The notes below the pieces were generated by a model. It saw nothing but the letters and a program-made list of their open reading frames with translations. It ran no database searches and was not told the origin of the DNA. A stretch of 64,000 bases of DNA from Micromonospora sp. C95 (GTDB lineage: Bacteria; Actinomycetota; Actinomycetes; Mycobacteriales; Micromonosporaceae): NCBI RefSeq assembly GCF_018070465.1, contig NZ_JAGPXT010000001.1, positions 62,001 to 126,000 on the forward strand, written 5' to 3'. Of the stretch, positions 1-8,475 are shown piece by piece; position 1 is the first letter of the stretch, and every line of letters begins with the position of its first letter. The position numbers and the translations under genes are program-made.

Positions 1-22
1 GTCGGGCCGAGCGGTCTCCAGT

Positions 23-982
23 TCATGATGATTCCCTTCGGGGTTTCTGCCTGCTCGCCGCAGGCGCGGTGATGACGGTGTCTGGGGCGGCGAGGCCGCC
101 GGTGCGGGGCGGCCGGTATGGGTCGGCGCAGGCCGCGATCGCGGCGGTCGCGGCGTCGCCGTCCAGGGCTCGGGTGCTCACCCCGAGCCCGGACAGCGAC
201 CGGACGGTGTCGTCGGCGCGGCGGCGGGCGGCGTGCCCGCCCCGCCCGCCGGCGGGGGCGCGGGTGACGATGAGGACCTGCCGGCGCAGCGGATCACGTC
301 GGTGCGCGAGGTCGTCGAGGAATCGGGCGTGGTCGGCGCAGGCGGCCTCCAGCGCTGGGTGCGGCAGCCGGTGGGCGGTCGCCTCCAGGCCGGTGGCGTG
401 GCTGGCCAGGTCGACCGGCTGCGCGGAGACCACCACCTGCGTCGGCGTGGACAGGCTGTTGAGCCAGCGGCCGAACGTGTCCACGAGGGCCTGCTGCTCG
501 CCGGGGGTGCGCAGGGCGAGGTTGACGGTGGTGGCCGCGACGATCGCCGCCGACGCTCCCGGCAGGGCGATCTCACCGTCGTCGGCGATCGCGGTCGCCG
601 GCAGCCGCAGCGGGGCGGGCAGCGGCATCCGCCCCGCCGTGGCGTCCACCCAGTCGGGGAGGCGGCTGGTCGTGTCGGTGGTCGACAACGCCTTCGGCGC
701 CCGCTGGTGGCGGATCGAGGCGAGCAGCCACTGGTCCATCGGGAGCCCGTCGCGGCGCCCGACGGCCAGGCCGAACACCAGACCGCCGAGCACCACGCCG
801 GCACCGATCAGCAGCGCGACGGGCAGCAGGGTGTGCAGCGACCGCCAGCCGCCATAGAAGACCACGGCGGCGACGGCGAGGATCGCCAGCTGCCGGAAGG
901 TCAGGCCATACAAGACTTTGTCCGGTGCGTCCACGTCCGCGGGCATGCGGGCGCGGACCACCTCGTCGCGGGTGTCGGTCAT
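23..982 (-). CDS. PrgI family conjugation-associated membrane protein
   Basis: The product is 319 aa. The N-terminus has two close hydrophobic segments (about residues 24-44, LAILAVAAVVFYGG, and 48-75) followed by a long soluble C-terminal part. This is the PrgI layout, with a motif like PADVDAPDKVLYGLTFRQ just before the first membrane segment. PrgI proteins are small inner-membrane partners encoded beside VirB4/VirB6-like genes of Gram-positive type IV secretion systems. I start at ATG 980-982 because it forms an ATGA overlap with the upstream channel gene. The open frame continues further upstream, but that extension is only the shadow of the neighbour. The last gene of the three visible transfer genes; the VirB4/coupling ATPases would lie beyond the left edge. 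The C-terminal domain has no motif I recognise. Confidence 0.75.
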   Translation of the reverse strand: MTDTRDEVVRARMPADVDAPDKVLYGLTFRQLAILAVAAVVFYGGWRSLHTLLPVALLIGAGVVLGGLVFGLAVGRRDGLPMDQWLLASIRHQRAPKALSTTDTTSRLPDWVDATAGRMPLPAPLRLPATAIADDGEIALPGASAAIVAATTVNLALRTPGEQQALVDTFGRWLNSLSTPTQVVVSAQPVDLASHATGLEATAHRLPHPALEAACADHARFLDDLAHRRDPLRRQVLIVTRAPAGGRGGHAARRRADDTVRSLSGLGVSTRALDGDAATAAIAACADPYRPPRTGGLAAPDTVITAPAASRQKPRRESS

Positions 983-1917
983 CGGGCCATCACCCGCGCT
1001 CGGCCGAGGCCGGGAACGGCCCTGGACAGTTGCTGGACGACCACGACGCGCACGACCGCGCCGAGGAAGCTGGTGTTGCGCCCGGACTGGGACACGTACC
1101 GGCCGACCAGGCCGGGGATCTTGACCGTGTACCAGAGCAGCACCATGACCACGAACAGGTTCAGCACCGGTCCCGGTTCGGCGGGCAGCCCCAGCGCGGG
1201 CAGCATGTGCCGCGGGTCGAGCAGCATCCACTGCCCGGCCTGCAGCATCAGCGCCTGCAGCACCGGCGTGGCGAGGCAGCCGGTATAGCCGCGCCACCAC
1301 AACCGGGCCAGGCCGTCGGTCTGCGGCAGCGCGTGGCAGGCCAGGGCGAGCGGCGCCGCAGCGGTGAGGACCAGCAGGGTGGTCAGCCGCACGATCAGGC
1401 TGAACGCGGTCATGGCGAGCAGCACCGTGATGAGCAGCGCGATGACCGCGAACAGCAGCGCCGGCAGCCCCGATCCTTCCGCGGCGGCGGCGTGGACGTG
1501 CGTGTTGATCGCGGTGAACGCCCCGTCGGGGCTGTGGCCGGGTTCGGACAACGCCTCGGTCAGACCGTTCGCCACGCCGATGGCCATGCCGCACAGCAGC
1601 TGGGAGAAGTGGGCGCTGACGAACCCCACGACCAGGCGTGGGGCAAGGTCCTTGACCGTGTAGCGGGACCGCTCGTCGCCGCCGGAAACCATGACCAGGA
1701 TCCCGGCGGTGACGAACGCGAGGACGAAGACCGTGTCCACGATCCAGGTGGCACGGCCCGTGAGGGCCCGCACCTGCGGCAGGCCCGTCACGTCAGGTGT
1801 GATCAACAGGAATCTCGCGATCGCGCCGAGGACCGCGTCGAAGCACGCGAGGATCGCCGCGGCGACCCACCGCATGACCGCCTCGAGGATGTCGGCGACC
1901 GGGAACAGCCAGCCCAT
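979..1917 (-). CDS. VirB6/TrbL-like polytopic membrane protein of conjugative transfer
   Basis: The product is 312 aa with about six hydrophobic helices, including ATWIVDTVFVLAFVTAGILV, LPALLFAVIALLITVLLAMT and VLNLFVVMVLLWYTVKIPGL. A soluble loop lies near residues 100-150. The layout, size and position between a pilin-like gene and a PrgI gene fit the VirB6/TrbL channel component of a type IV secretion system. No motif alone proves this. The start ATG lies 3 nt after the pilin-like gene's stop, and the 3' end overlaps PrgI by ATGA, so the three genes are translationally coupled. Confidence 0.65.
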   Translation of the reverse strand: MGWLFPVADILEAVMRWVAAAILACFDAVLGAIARFLLITPDVTGLPQVRALTGRATWIVDTVFVLAFVTAGILVMVSGGDERSRYTVKDLAPRLVVGFVSAHFSQLLCGMAIGVANGLTEALSEPGHSPDGAFTAINTHVHAAAAEGSGLPALLFAVIALLITVLLAMTAFSLIVRLTTLLVLTAAAPLALACHALPQTDGLARLWWRGYTGCLATPVLQALMLQAGQWMLLDPRHMLPALGLPAEPGPVLNLFVVMVLLWYTVKIPGLVGRYVSQSGRNTSFLGAVVRVVVVQQLSRAVPGLGRARVMAR

Positions 1918-1920
1918 GCC

Positions 1921-2328
1921 TCAGCCCCCGACGATGCCTCTGACGATTTGCAGCAGCACCGGCGCGAGCACCGCCAGGCCGTAGCCCACCAGCGCGTTCT
2001 TCAAGGCGCCCTTGGCCTTGTCGACCTGGGCGGGGTCACCGCCCGCGGTGGCGTAGTAGACCCCGGCAAGGACCAGGAACAGCGTGGCCACCGCGCCCAG
2101 GATCCCCATGATCCAGGTCTGGATGTTCGCGATGACCTGCGGCAACGAGTTGGCCGCGAGATAGACCGGGGTGCCCGGGTCCGCCAACGCGGCGGAGGGC
2201 ACGGCGACCAGGATCGCGACGGTGACCACATGAACGGCGACGGCGCCGGCCCGGCGCGGAGTGCGGCGCCGCGTAACGGCGCGGCGGGACAGGAACGTGC
2301 GGGCGCGCGGAAGTCGCGTGCGTGACAT
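1921..2328 (-). CDS. Pilin-like (VirB2/TrbC-type) small membrane protein
   Basis: The product is 135 aa. A basic N-terminus precedes a signal-like hydrophobic stretch (about residues 28-48) ending in a signal-peptidase-like site AALADPG. Two further hydrophobic helices follow (WIMGILGAVATLFLVLAGVYY, here split by its small residues, and LVGYGLAVLAPVLLQIVRGI), separated by a short lysine-rich loop (DPAQVDKAKGALKN). This is the VirB2/TrbC pilin plan. I choose ATG 2326-2328 because GGGAGGTGA lies 8 nt upstream; the open frame runs back to 2481 but that part is unlike any protein. It is the first gene of the minus-strand transfer operon and is preceded by a 600-nt leader with TGACA-type repeats. 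Confidence 0.65.
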   Translation of the reverse strand: MSRTRLPRARTFLSRRAVTRRRTPRRAGAVAVHVVTVAILVAVPSAALADPGTPVYLAANSLPQVIANIQTWIMGILGAVATLFLVLAGVYYATAGGDPAQVDKAKGALKNALVGYGLAVLAPVLLQIVRGIVGG

Positions 2329-2953
2329 TGGGACTCTCACCTCCCGCCCCGCGCCGCACCTGCAAAGGGTGCGCGCTGGGGCGAATATCGGAAGACGGGT
2401 AGGAACCGCCGCCGGGCGTGGCGGGAGGTGAACGGGCGAACCGCGTGGGGAAATCCCCGGGAGGAGCTCGTCCTCCCTCATGGGTTTGGCGGTTTCGATG
2501 TGGTGTCAGCGCATCAAAAGGGGCGCGGCACCCGGGGCCACACGACACGCGCGTGCCTCCCACTAGCCCGACGGCGGGCAGCGTCCCCCGGGGCCCGGGC
2601 CATCGATGGCGCCGGCGGGAAACCACTGCACCCACCAACCGGGCTTTGTCAGACATGGCGAACACCCAGAGATCTGACAGGGCACCCGTGGATCTCACAG
2701 GGCAGGCGGACTGGCGTATCGAGGGCGATAGGTGTCTACCCGGTGCGGGCGTGAACCGGCGCTGTGCTCGTGCCTGTCGAATGCGTTGTCACTCTGGTCG
2801 GATCCCGCGTCCGGCGGCCCGCTCGGGCAGTCGGCCGCGTCCGCGGCGCCTGTCGCCCTGTAGCGGGTTTCGGGGTGGGAGCGGCGCCGGGTGGTGGGCA
2901 TGGTTCGGGCCCGGCGCGATGGTCACGCCGGGCCCGAGCAGGGGAATGCGTCG
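2329..2953. promoter_or_regulatory. Noncoding leader/promoter region of the transfer operon
   Basis: I find no convincing gene in these 625 nt, and all open frames here look like high-GC noise. It holds the divergence-free upstream region of the pilin-like gene. It includes a GTGTCAGCGCATCA 14-mer (about 2503-2516) that recurs at about 5098-5111, and a cluster of TGACA-type sites at 2631-2681. A long leader before the pilin-like start is therefore likely to be regulated. Confidence 0.5.
2631..2680 (-). promoter_or_regulatory. Operator-like site A (bipartite, inverted copy of site B)
   Basis: Read on the minus strand this is GTCAGA-N5-GGGTGTTCGCCA-N-GTCTGACAAA-N-CCCGGTTGGTGGG. The same string, with the same spacing, occurs on the plus strand at 5052-5099, upstream of the DNA-modification operon. 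Outside the 5-nt spacer only two positions differ. It points toward the pilin operon. The two copies suggest one regulator controls both operons; which protein binds is unknown. Confidence 0.6.
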
Positions 2954-4009
2954 TCAGGCCGCCGCAGCGGCGGAGCTCACACGGTGGCGCGGGCCGGCCT
3001 TACCGGCCCGGATCTTGGCGCGGATGTCGTGACGTCGGGCCAACTCGTCGCGCAGCCGCGGGGACAGCGGACCGGTTAGAAGGCCGACGTCGAGCGCCCA
3101 CGCCAGCCGGGTGTCGGCCCGGTTGAGGCGCATCCGCAGCACATCCACTTCGATACCCAGTCCCTCGGCGACCAAGGCGGGAGTGCGCCGGGCGAGGCGG
3201 ATCGCGATGTACGGCTCGACGTCCTCGCCGTCGATGACCCCGAGAGCCTCGGCCCGGTACACCAACAGGTCGACGTGCCCGTACGGGTGACGCGGCAGGC
3301 GGGACTCGGCGACGGCGTGCTCGATGTCGTCGACGAGCGGGTACTCCCGCTGGGCCAGGCGAAGGTCCCGCCCGGCGCGCCACGCGGCGAAGCACAGGCT
3401 GGCGTGCGGAGCGTCGCGGCCCGGGTCCACGCCGCCGCGCAAGCCCTCCAAGAATCCGGTGAGAATCTCCGCGTCGATGTCGGCCGGGTCGCCGTGGTAC
3501 CCGGCGGCGAGGCTGCCGGCCATGGCCACGAGCGCCGGCATGGCCATCCCGACGGCGGCGATCACCCACTCCGGTCGGCCCTGCCGGGCGCGGCGGATCA
3601 GCTCCCGCCACACAGCGTCACGGGCGGCGTAAGCGCTCGGATGCGCCATCAACCAGTCCCGCAGTACCGGCAACGGCACCTCACCGGGCGGCAAATCAAG
3701 ATCAGTGCCGGTAGGTGCCGCCGCGCCGAAATCACCGGCGGTGCTGCCGGCGCATCCGGCAGCGGCTGTGGCACCGCCGGCGAACACGGACGTGCCACAT
3801 TCGGCAGTGCCGGAATCGGCGGTGCCGCGAGTGCCGGACACGGTAGTGCCGGTGCCTGCCGAGCCGGTAGTGCCGGGCGGGCCGGCACCGGTGAGCACGG
3901 CACAGTCGAGGGTCAGTGGCGCCGGGTCGACGGTCAGCGCCGCGAACGCCTTGTCGGCGGCCCGCAGCGCGGACGCCGGCCAGTCGTCACGAAGGTCGGA
4001 CTCGCTCAT
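2954..4009 (-). CDS. Conserved hypothetical protein, possible DNA-binding C-terminus
   Basis: I do not recognise the family. The product is 351 aa from ATG 4007-4009 (MSESDLRDDWPASALRAADK). Residues about 45-110 are a low-complexity Gly/Thr/Ala/Ser stretch. The rest is helical and acidic-basic mixed. A segment near the C-terminus (TPALVAEGLGIEVDVLRMRL) has helix-turn-helix spacing, so it may bind DNA. It stands alone between the transfer operon and the modification operon, with repeat-rich noncoding DNA on both sides, which would suit a regulator or replication/transfer accessory protein; that role is inference. The open frame could start at 4150, but that extension runs over TCTGACA-type repeats and is unlikely. 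Confidence 0.5.
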   Translation of the reverse strand: MSESDLRDDWPASALRAADKAFAALTVDPAPLTLDCAVLTGAGPPGTTGSAGTGTTVSGTRGTADSGTAECGTSVFAGGATAAAGCAGSTAGDFGAAAPTGTDLDLPPGEVPLPVLRDWLMAHPSAYAARDAVWRELIRRARQGRPEWVIAAVGMAMPALVAMAGSLAAGYHGDPADIDAEILTGFLEGLRGGVDPGRDAPHASLCFAAWRAGRDLRLAQREYPLVDDIEHAVAESRLPRHPYGHVDLLVYRAEALGVIDGEDVEPYIAIRLARRTPALVAEGLGIEVDVLRMRLNRADTRLAWALDVGLLTGPLSPRLRDELARRHDIRAKIRAGKAGPRHRVSSAAAAA

Positions 4010-4628
4010 CGGATGGGGCTCCAAACCAAAGGCAGCAGGGATGTGCCGCAGGAACGGCGAACAGCACCCAGTGCGCCACAGCCCCCTCACAACGGTCTGA
4101 CGAAGCAGGTCAACGGGAATGCCCGCTGCCCACGCGAAACGCTCACCCAATCTGACAAGGCATTCACTGTCAGAATTGGAAATATGACAAGGAATCGATT
4201 GTCAGGAATCCTTTCAGAGTGGGGTGATGGTCGTGAGCTGCCTTGTCAGGCTCGCCGTAACCTGACCGTCCTCCACCGCCGATCCTGGAGGGCCGACCCG
4301 TTCAGTGGGCGTGGGAAAACTGACAACGCTGCGGGAAGCTCACCGTGATCCGAGACCGCGATCTGACAAGGCTCTGACAACCCTCTTCCCGAACGAAAGA
4401 ACAACGGTCCTGCCATCCGAGGTTCCGTCGCGGCGTAGTTGCTCCGGACGTAGTGGAGGTGGACGGCGGACAGGCGCCGAGCTGCTCGCCCGGCGCCTTC
4501 GCGCGGCCGGCGTTCACGTGCTGCTCGGGCGACCGGAGCGATGGACATAGCCCGGCCTCCAGCGCCGCGACCGACGCCAGCGGCGCGTCGCGGCCGGGTG
4601 GCCGAGCGCGCCGGCCGAGGATGTGAGG

Positions 4629-4765
4629 CGAACTGCCGAACTGCCGAACTGCGACACGGCACCGCCGGACAGCCGGGACTGCCGCGGTGCTGTCGAGTCG
4701 CCGGAAAGTGCCGACAGACTGCCAGGTGCCGAACTGCCGGAGGTGCCGCGGCAATACCGAACTGC
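4629..4765. repeat. Short GCCGAACTG repeat block
   Basis: AACTGCCG is repeated in tandem at about 4631-4650 and again, separated by 50-60 nt, in GTGCCGAACTGCCGG at about 4727-4740 and ATACCGAACTGCCG after 4754. The units are imperfect and have no constant spacer, so this is not a CRISPR. Similar GTGCCGG strings encode the low-complexity part of the neighbouring minus-strand gene. Confidence 0.5.
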
Positions 4766-5028
4766 CGCGCCCGCCACCCGGCGCCCGCCCATCGGCAGGT
4801 GCCAGCGTCGCCGCGACATCCGGCGGCCACACGGTGTCCGAGCCTGCCGACGCCTTCCGCCGCTCCGTCACCGCGATACAGAGCGTGACGACCGGTCCGG
4901 CGCCGCGAGAGAGACTCCGGCGGATCTGACAGTGCGGGTCGCTGAGATCCATGCCGTCGCCCGCCGTGCGCTCGGCACGTCAGCCAGGTATCAGGACACA
5001 AACCGAGCTGTCATGCCCTTGCGGGCGC

Positions 5029-5099
5029 CTTGTCAGACACCGAGGACGCTTGTCAGAGTCCGGGGTGTTCGCCAGGTCTGACAAACCCCGGTTGGTGGG
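5029..5099 (+). promoter_or_regulatory. Operator-like site B upstream of the DNA-modification operon
   Basis: Three TCTGACA cores lie here: inverted at 5029-5037 and 5049-5057, direct at 5077-5085. The right half (5052-5099) matches site A at 2631-2680 on the opposite strand, including GGTGTTCGCCA, GTCTGACAAA and CCCGGTTGGTGGG. It ends 38 nt before the ATG of the first modification gene, a position suited to a promoter/operator. Confidence 0.6.
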
Positions 5100-5137
5100 T
5101 GTCAGCGCATCACGGCGCGGCGCGGAGCCGACATCGC

Positions 5138-6082
5138 ATGAGTCGATCCACACCGCACACCCCGCAGCCCCACGGCGACCCGGCCCAGACCGGCAGCGCC
5201 GACCCGACTCTCCTGGTCGATCTGGTTGCCGGCGACCCGCCGGTGCCGATCACCGTGTGGCGCACCGCCCGCGGCGACGACCCCACCACCAGCGTTCCCG
5301 CCCGCCTGGCCTACCGACTGATATCCGCGTACAGCCGGCCCGGCGAGGCGGTCGTCGACCTCACCGACGGCCACACCCTGACCGCCGCCTGCCAGCGCGG
5401 ACAACGCCGGCACCACACAGCGTGGTTCACCGACACGGCCTCGCTGATCATCGGCCCGGCCACCCCGCGGGGCACCCAACCCGACGGCGAGACCGACACC
5501 GGCCTCGACGAGGCGACCGGGGCCGACCCGGACGGGCCGGAGCCGCCCGACCTGGCCGCCTGGTTCGGCGACGACCTCACCGACCCGACCATCCCGCCGG
5601 GTCGCCCGCCGGTCCCCGCCCCGCCCCCGAGCGCGGACGCGGACGCCAGCGTCGCCGGCGTCACCAGCCTGGTGGTCGCCTGCTGGCCCCTGGACCGCTC
5701 GGGTGACGCGGCCAACCGTGTCCGCCTGGCCTGGCTGCTCGCCGCGTGCGCGCGGCTGCTGCGCCCAGGCGGCTGCCTCGTCCTGGTGGTCGGCACCCGG
5801 GCCGGCACGCCTACCACTCCGGAGGACTTCCGACCCCTGGTCGCGGCGGCTTCCGCCGCCGGGCTCGGCTACCTGCAGCACATCGTCGCCGTCGCCGCCG
5901 AGGCCGACGGCGACCAGTTCACCTACTTCGCCAGCGACGAGGAACTGCTCGCTCTCACGGCTGGCGAGGACGGCCAGCGGTGGGCGGTCGCGCATCTGCG
6001 GGTGCACGCCGACTGTTTCGTGTTCAGCCAGACCCAGCCGCCCACGCCGCGGCGCCGACGGGGTGGTGACGCCCGTGCCTAG
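5138..6082 (+). CDS. SAM-methyltransferase-like protein, first gene of the modification operon
   Basis: The product is 314 aa from ATG 5138. The C-terminal half looks like the back end of a class I methyltransferase: a strand after a helix-rich block (RLLRPGGCLVLVVGTRAG, about residue 205) and then a region like the DNA methylase family member encoded just downstream. The usual N-terminal SAM loop is weak (PGEAVVDLTDGHTLTAACQRG, about residue 65), so it may be a degenerate or non-catalytic partner. It overlaps the next gene by 8 nt. Proteins of this kind sit beside the N4-type methylase in actinomycete conjugative elements; the exact function is unknown. Confidence 0.5.
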   Translation: MSRSTPHTPQPHGDPAQTGSADPTLLVDLVAGDPPVPITVWRTARGDDPTTSVPARLAYRLISAYSRPGEAVVDLTDGHTLTAACQRGQRRHHTAWFTDTASLIIGPATPRGTQPDGETDTGLDEATGADPDGPEPPDLAAWFGDDLTDPTIPPGRPPVPAPPPSADADASVAGVTSLVVACWPLDRSGDAANRVRLAWLLAACARLLRPGGCLVLVVGTRAGTPTTPEDFRPLVAAASAAGLGYLQHIVAVAAEADGDQFTYFASDEELLALTAGEDGQRWAVAHLRVHADCFVFSQTQPPTPRRRRGGDARA

Positions 6083-7064
6083 GCCCATCACCCCGATCGC
6101 CGCACCCGACCCGGACGACAACGACTCCACCAACCAGCCCACGATTGCCTCCGCCACGAGCGCCAGCCCCCACGGACACCGCCGGGCTGCTCCCGGCCCG
6201 CAGGGCCTGTCGGTGTGGGCGACCGCCCAGTTGACCGGGCCGGTGCAGCGCCGCGGCCGGTACGTGCCGGACTCGGTCCGGCACCCGGCGCGGATGCTGC
6301 CGGCGATCGCCGCGCACGCCATCGACTCCTACACCTCACCCGGCGACCTCGTGCTCGACCCGATGTGCGGCATCGGCACCACCCTGGTCGAGGCCGCGCA
6401 TCTCGGCCGGGACGCCATCGGCGTCGAGTACGAGAGCACGTGGAGCGACATCGCCGACGCCAACATCGCCCACGCCCATACCCAGGGCGCCACCGGGCGG
6501 GCGTCGGTGGTGCGTGGCGACGCCACCCGCATCACCAGCCTGTTGCCGGCCGCGCTGGCCGGACGGGTGTCCCTGGTGGTGACCTCACCGCCGTACGGGC
6601 CGACCGTGCACGGACTGGTCCGCCCGCAAGCCGGCGCCGGGGTGCACAAGTCCGACAACACCTACAACGACGGCACCGACAAGGGCAACCTCGCCTACCG
6701 CGACCTGCCCGGCCTCGCCGAGGGATTCGCCGAGATCCTCGCCGGCTGCGCCACCCTGCTCACCCCCGGCGGGATCGTCGTAGTCACCGCCCGGCCCTGG
6801 CGCAAACGCGGCGAACTGGTCGACCTGCCGTCCGCGGTCATCGGCGCCGGGACCGCCGCCGGCCTCGTCCCGATCGAGCGGTGCGTGGCGCTGCTCGCCG
6901 CCGTCCGCGGCGGACGGCTGATCGCCCGGCCGAGCTTCTTCCAACTCTCCGCCGTACGCAAGGCGAGGGCCGCCGGGGTGCCGATGCACCTGATCGCCCA
7001 CGAAGACGTCATCGTCCTGGCCAAGCCGCTCCCCCAGCCCCCGGGGGAGGGTGAGGCCCGATGA
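6075..7064 (+). CDS. DNA (cytosine-N4/adenine-N6) methyltransferase
   Basis: The product is 329 aa from GTG 6075, inside the last codons of the previous gene. Motif I (DPMCGIGTTLVEAA, about residue 95) binds SAM, and the catalytic motif IV is TSPPYG (about residue 171). The order I before IV and the SPPY tetrad are typical of the N4/N6 amino-methyltransferases of the DNA methylase N-4/N-6 family. The region after SPPYG (residues about 175-200) probably contacts the target. No restriction partner is visible, so it may be a self-protecting methylase that lets the mobile element evade host restriction. GTG codons at 6063 and 6066 are alternative starts. Confidence 0.85.
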   Translation: MPRPITPIAAPDPDDNDSTNQPTIASATSASPHGHRRAAPGPQGLSVWATAQLTGPVQRRGRYVPDSVRHPARMLPAIAAHAIDSYTSPGDLVLDPMCGIGTTLVEAAHLGRDAIGVEYESTWSDIADANIAHAHTQGATGRASVVRGDATRITSLLPAALAGRVSLVVTSPPYGPTVHGLVRPQAGAGVHKSDNTYNDGTDKGNLAYRDLPGLAEGFAEILAGCATLLTPGGIVVVTARPWRKRGELVDLPSAVIGAGTAAGLVPIERCVALLAAVRGGRLIARPSFFQLSAVRKARAAGVPMHLIAHEDVIVLAKPLPQPPGEGEAR

Positions 7065-7933
7065 CCGCACCGACGACTCGACTGCTGTCTCTCGGCGCCG
7101 GGGTGCAGAGCTCGACGCTTCTGCTGTTGGCAGCCCAGGGCGACATTACTGGGTTCGACGCGGCGATCTTCGCCGACACCTCGTGGGAGCCGGCCGCCGT
7201 CTACCGGCATCTGGACCGGCTGACGGAGATCGCCGACCAGGTCGGCATCGAGATCGTGCGCGTCCGTACCGGTGACATCCGGGCTGACGCTCTCGACCCG
7301 ACGCACCGCTTCGCCAGCATGCCCCTGTACACGCTCGGACCGAACGGCGAGCGTGGCATGGCCCGGCGACAGTGCACCGGCGAATACAAGATCAAACCCA
7401 TCAAGGTCGAGGTTCGGCGACGGCTCGGCTACCCACACCCGGCCCGGGTACCGGCCGGCGTACGGGCGGACATCGCGATCGGGATCAGCCTGGACGAGAT
7501 CGGCCGGGCCCGCGATGCCGATGTCGGCTACATGCGCAACGTCTTCCCTTTGCTCGATCTCGGTTGGCGACGCGAGGACTGCCTGCGTTACCTCCACCAG
7601 CAGGGTCTCGGGGACACCCCGCGCTCGTCGTGTGTGGGGTGCCCGTTCCACGACGACGGTTTCTGGCTCGCGCTTCGCGAGAACAGTCCGACCGAGTGGG
7701 CGGACGCCGTCGCGTTCGACCATGCGATCCGTAACGGCTCCGCGCGGGCCAACGCGGCCGGGCATCCGCTGCGCGGGCAGTTCTTCCTGCACCGGCAGCG
7801 GGTGCCTCTCGACGAGGTGGTGCTGCGCCCACGCACGCAGGCGGCGGACACGCCGGGGTGCGGGCCGTGGACGTGCCCGCACGACGTCCCGAACTCGGCT
7901 CCGGCCGACGCGGGACAGCGGGAGGTGGCGTGA
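7061..7933 (+). CDS. PP-loop ATPase, phosphoadenosine phosphosulfate reductase-like
   Basis: The product is 290 aa, coupled to the preceding methylase by ATGA. The N-terminal LSLGAGVQSSTLLLLAAQG matches the PP-loop (SGGxxS) in the variant form GAGVQSS. Four cysteines in the second half (RQCTGEYKIKP, SSCVGCPFHDDGFW) resemble the metal/cysteine sites of PAPS-reductase-like enzymes. Such proteins are common in phages and conjugative elements without a sulfate pathway. Some relatives act in DNA or tRNA sulfur chemistry, but no dnd partners are visible here. Its place between methylases suggests a nucleic-acid modification role, which I infer only from context. Confidence 0.75.
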   Translation: MTAPTTRLLSLGAGVQSSTLLLLAAQGDITGFDAAIFADTSWEPAAVYRHLDRLTEIADQVGIEIVRVRTGDIRADALDPTHRFASMPLYTLGPNGERGMARRQCTGEYKIKPIKVEVRRRLGYPHPARVPAGVRADIAIGISLDEIGRARDADVGYMRNVFPLLDLGWRREDCLRYLHQQGLGDTPRSSCVGCPFHDDGFWLALRENSPTEWADAVAFDHAIRNGSARANAAGHPLRGQFFLHRQRVPLDEVVLRPRTQAADTPGCGPWTCPHDVPNSAPADAGQREVA

Positions 7934-8475
7934 GCGGTGCGCATACCAACGGACCGCGGATCGGATCGGTCTGTTCGGGTTACGGAGGCCTCGACCTGGC
8001 CGTCGAACTGGTGCTCGGCGGCCGTCTCGCCTGGTACGCCGAGACCGACCGGCACGCCGTCACCGTATTGCGCCACCACTGGCCCGACGTCGCGAACCTC
8101 GGTGACATCCGCACCGTCGACTGGGCCAGAGTCGCACCGGTCGACATCGTCACCGCCGGATTCCCCTGTCAGGACATCAGCAACGCCGGCAAGAGGGCCG
8201 GCATCACCGGGGAGCACTCCAGCGTCTGGACACACGTCGCCGCAGCCGTTCGCGTTCTTCGACCGCGCCTGCTGTTCGTGGAGAACGTCGCCGCACTCCT
8301 GCGGCGCGGCTTCGACGTCGTCCACCGTGACCTGGCCGAGATCGGGTACGACACGAGCTGGCTATGCCTACGCGCATCCGACATCGGCGCCGCCCACCGA
8401 CGCGACCGGCTGTTCCTGCTGGCAACCCCCACCGAACGAGGGGATGCGGACGTTGCCGACTCCCTGCGCCCGTGA
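7930..8475 (+). CDS. C5-cytosine DNA methyltransferase, N-terminal (catalytic) half
   Basis: The product is 181 aa from GTG 7930, which overlaps the PP-loop gene's stop (GTGA) and has GGGAGGTG just upstream. It contains the catalytic part of a Dcm-type enzyme. Motif I is SVCSGYGGLDLAVE (about residue 15); motif IV is GFPCQDISNAGKRAG with the nucleophilic Cys (about residue 80); motif VI is LLFVENVAAL; motif VIII ends in HRRDRLFLLA. It stops soon after motif VIII. The target-recognition region and motifs IX-X are absent here but continue in the +1 frame (next entry). Either it is the alpha subunit of a split enzyme, as in M.AquI, or one extra base in CCCCC (8426-8430) or GGGG (8440-8443) has broken a single gene. 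Confidence 0.8.
   Translation: MSGAHTNGPRIGSVCSGYGGLDLAVELVLGGRLAWYAETDRHAVTVLRHHWPDVANLGDIRTVDWARVAPVDIVTAGFPCQDISNAGKRAGITGEHSSVWTHVAAAVRVLRPRLLFVENVAALLRRGFDVVHRDLAEIGYDTSWLCLRASDIGAAHRRDRLFLLATPTERGDADVADSLRP

Larger units (their letters stand above)
4010..5137. repeat. Noncoding region with dispersed TCTGACAAG-type repeats
   Basis: In 1.1 kb without a credible gene, the core CTGACA(A/G), in either orientation, occurs near 4152, 4167, 4199, 4243, 4320, 4363, 4374, 4926, 5030, 5050 and 5078, with a near copy at 4184. Two more lie at 2646 and 2674 in the leader of the transfer operon. Chance would give well under one. The middle (about 4630-4760) is instead filled with AACTGCCG/GTGCCGAACTGCC short repeats. 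The layout resembles an iteron array or a multi-site operator of the conjugative element. I see no rho-independent terminator and no obvious nick site. Confidence 0.6.

Noticed and set aside
4629-4765. CRISPR array
   Set aside because: Units are 8-13 nt, spacing is irregular and there are no cas genes.
5102-6322. 406-codon minus-strand frame over the modification operon
   Set aside because: It is Gly/Val-rich high-GC noise opposite coupled methylase genes.
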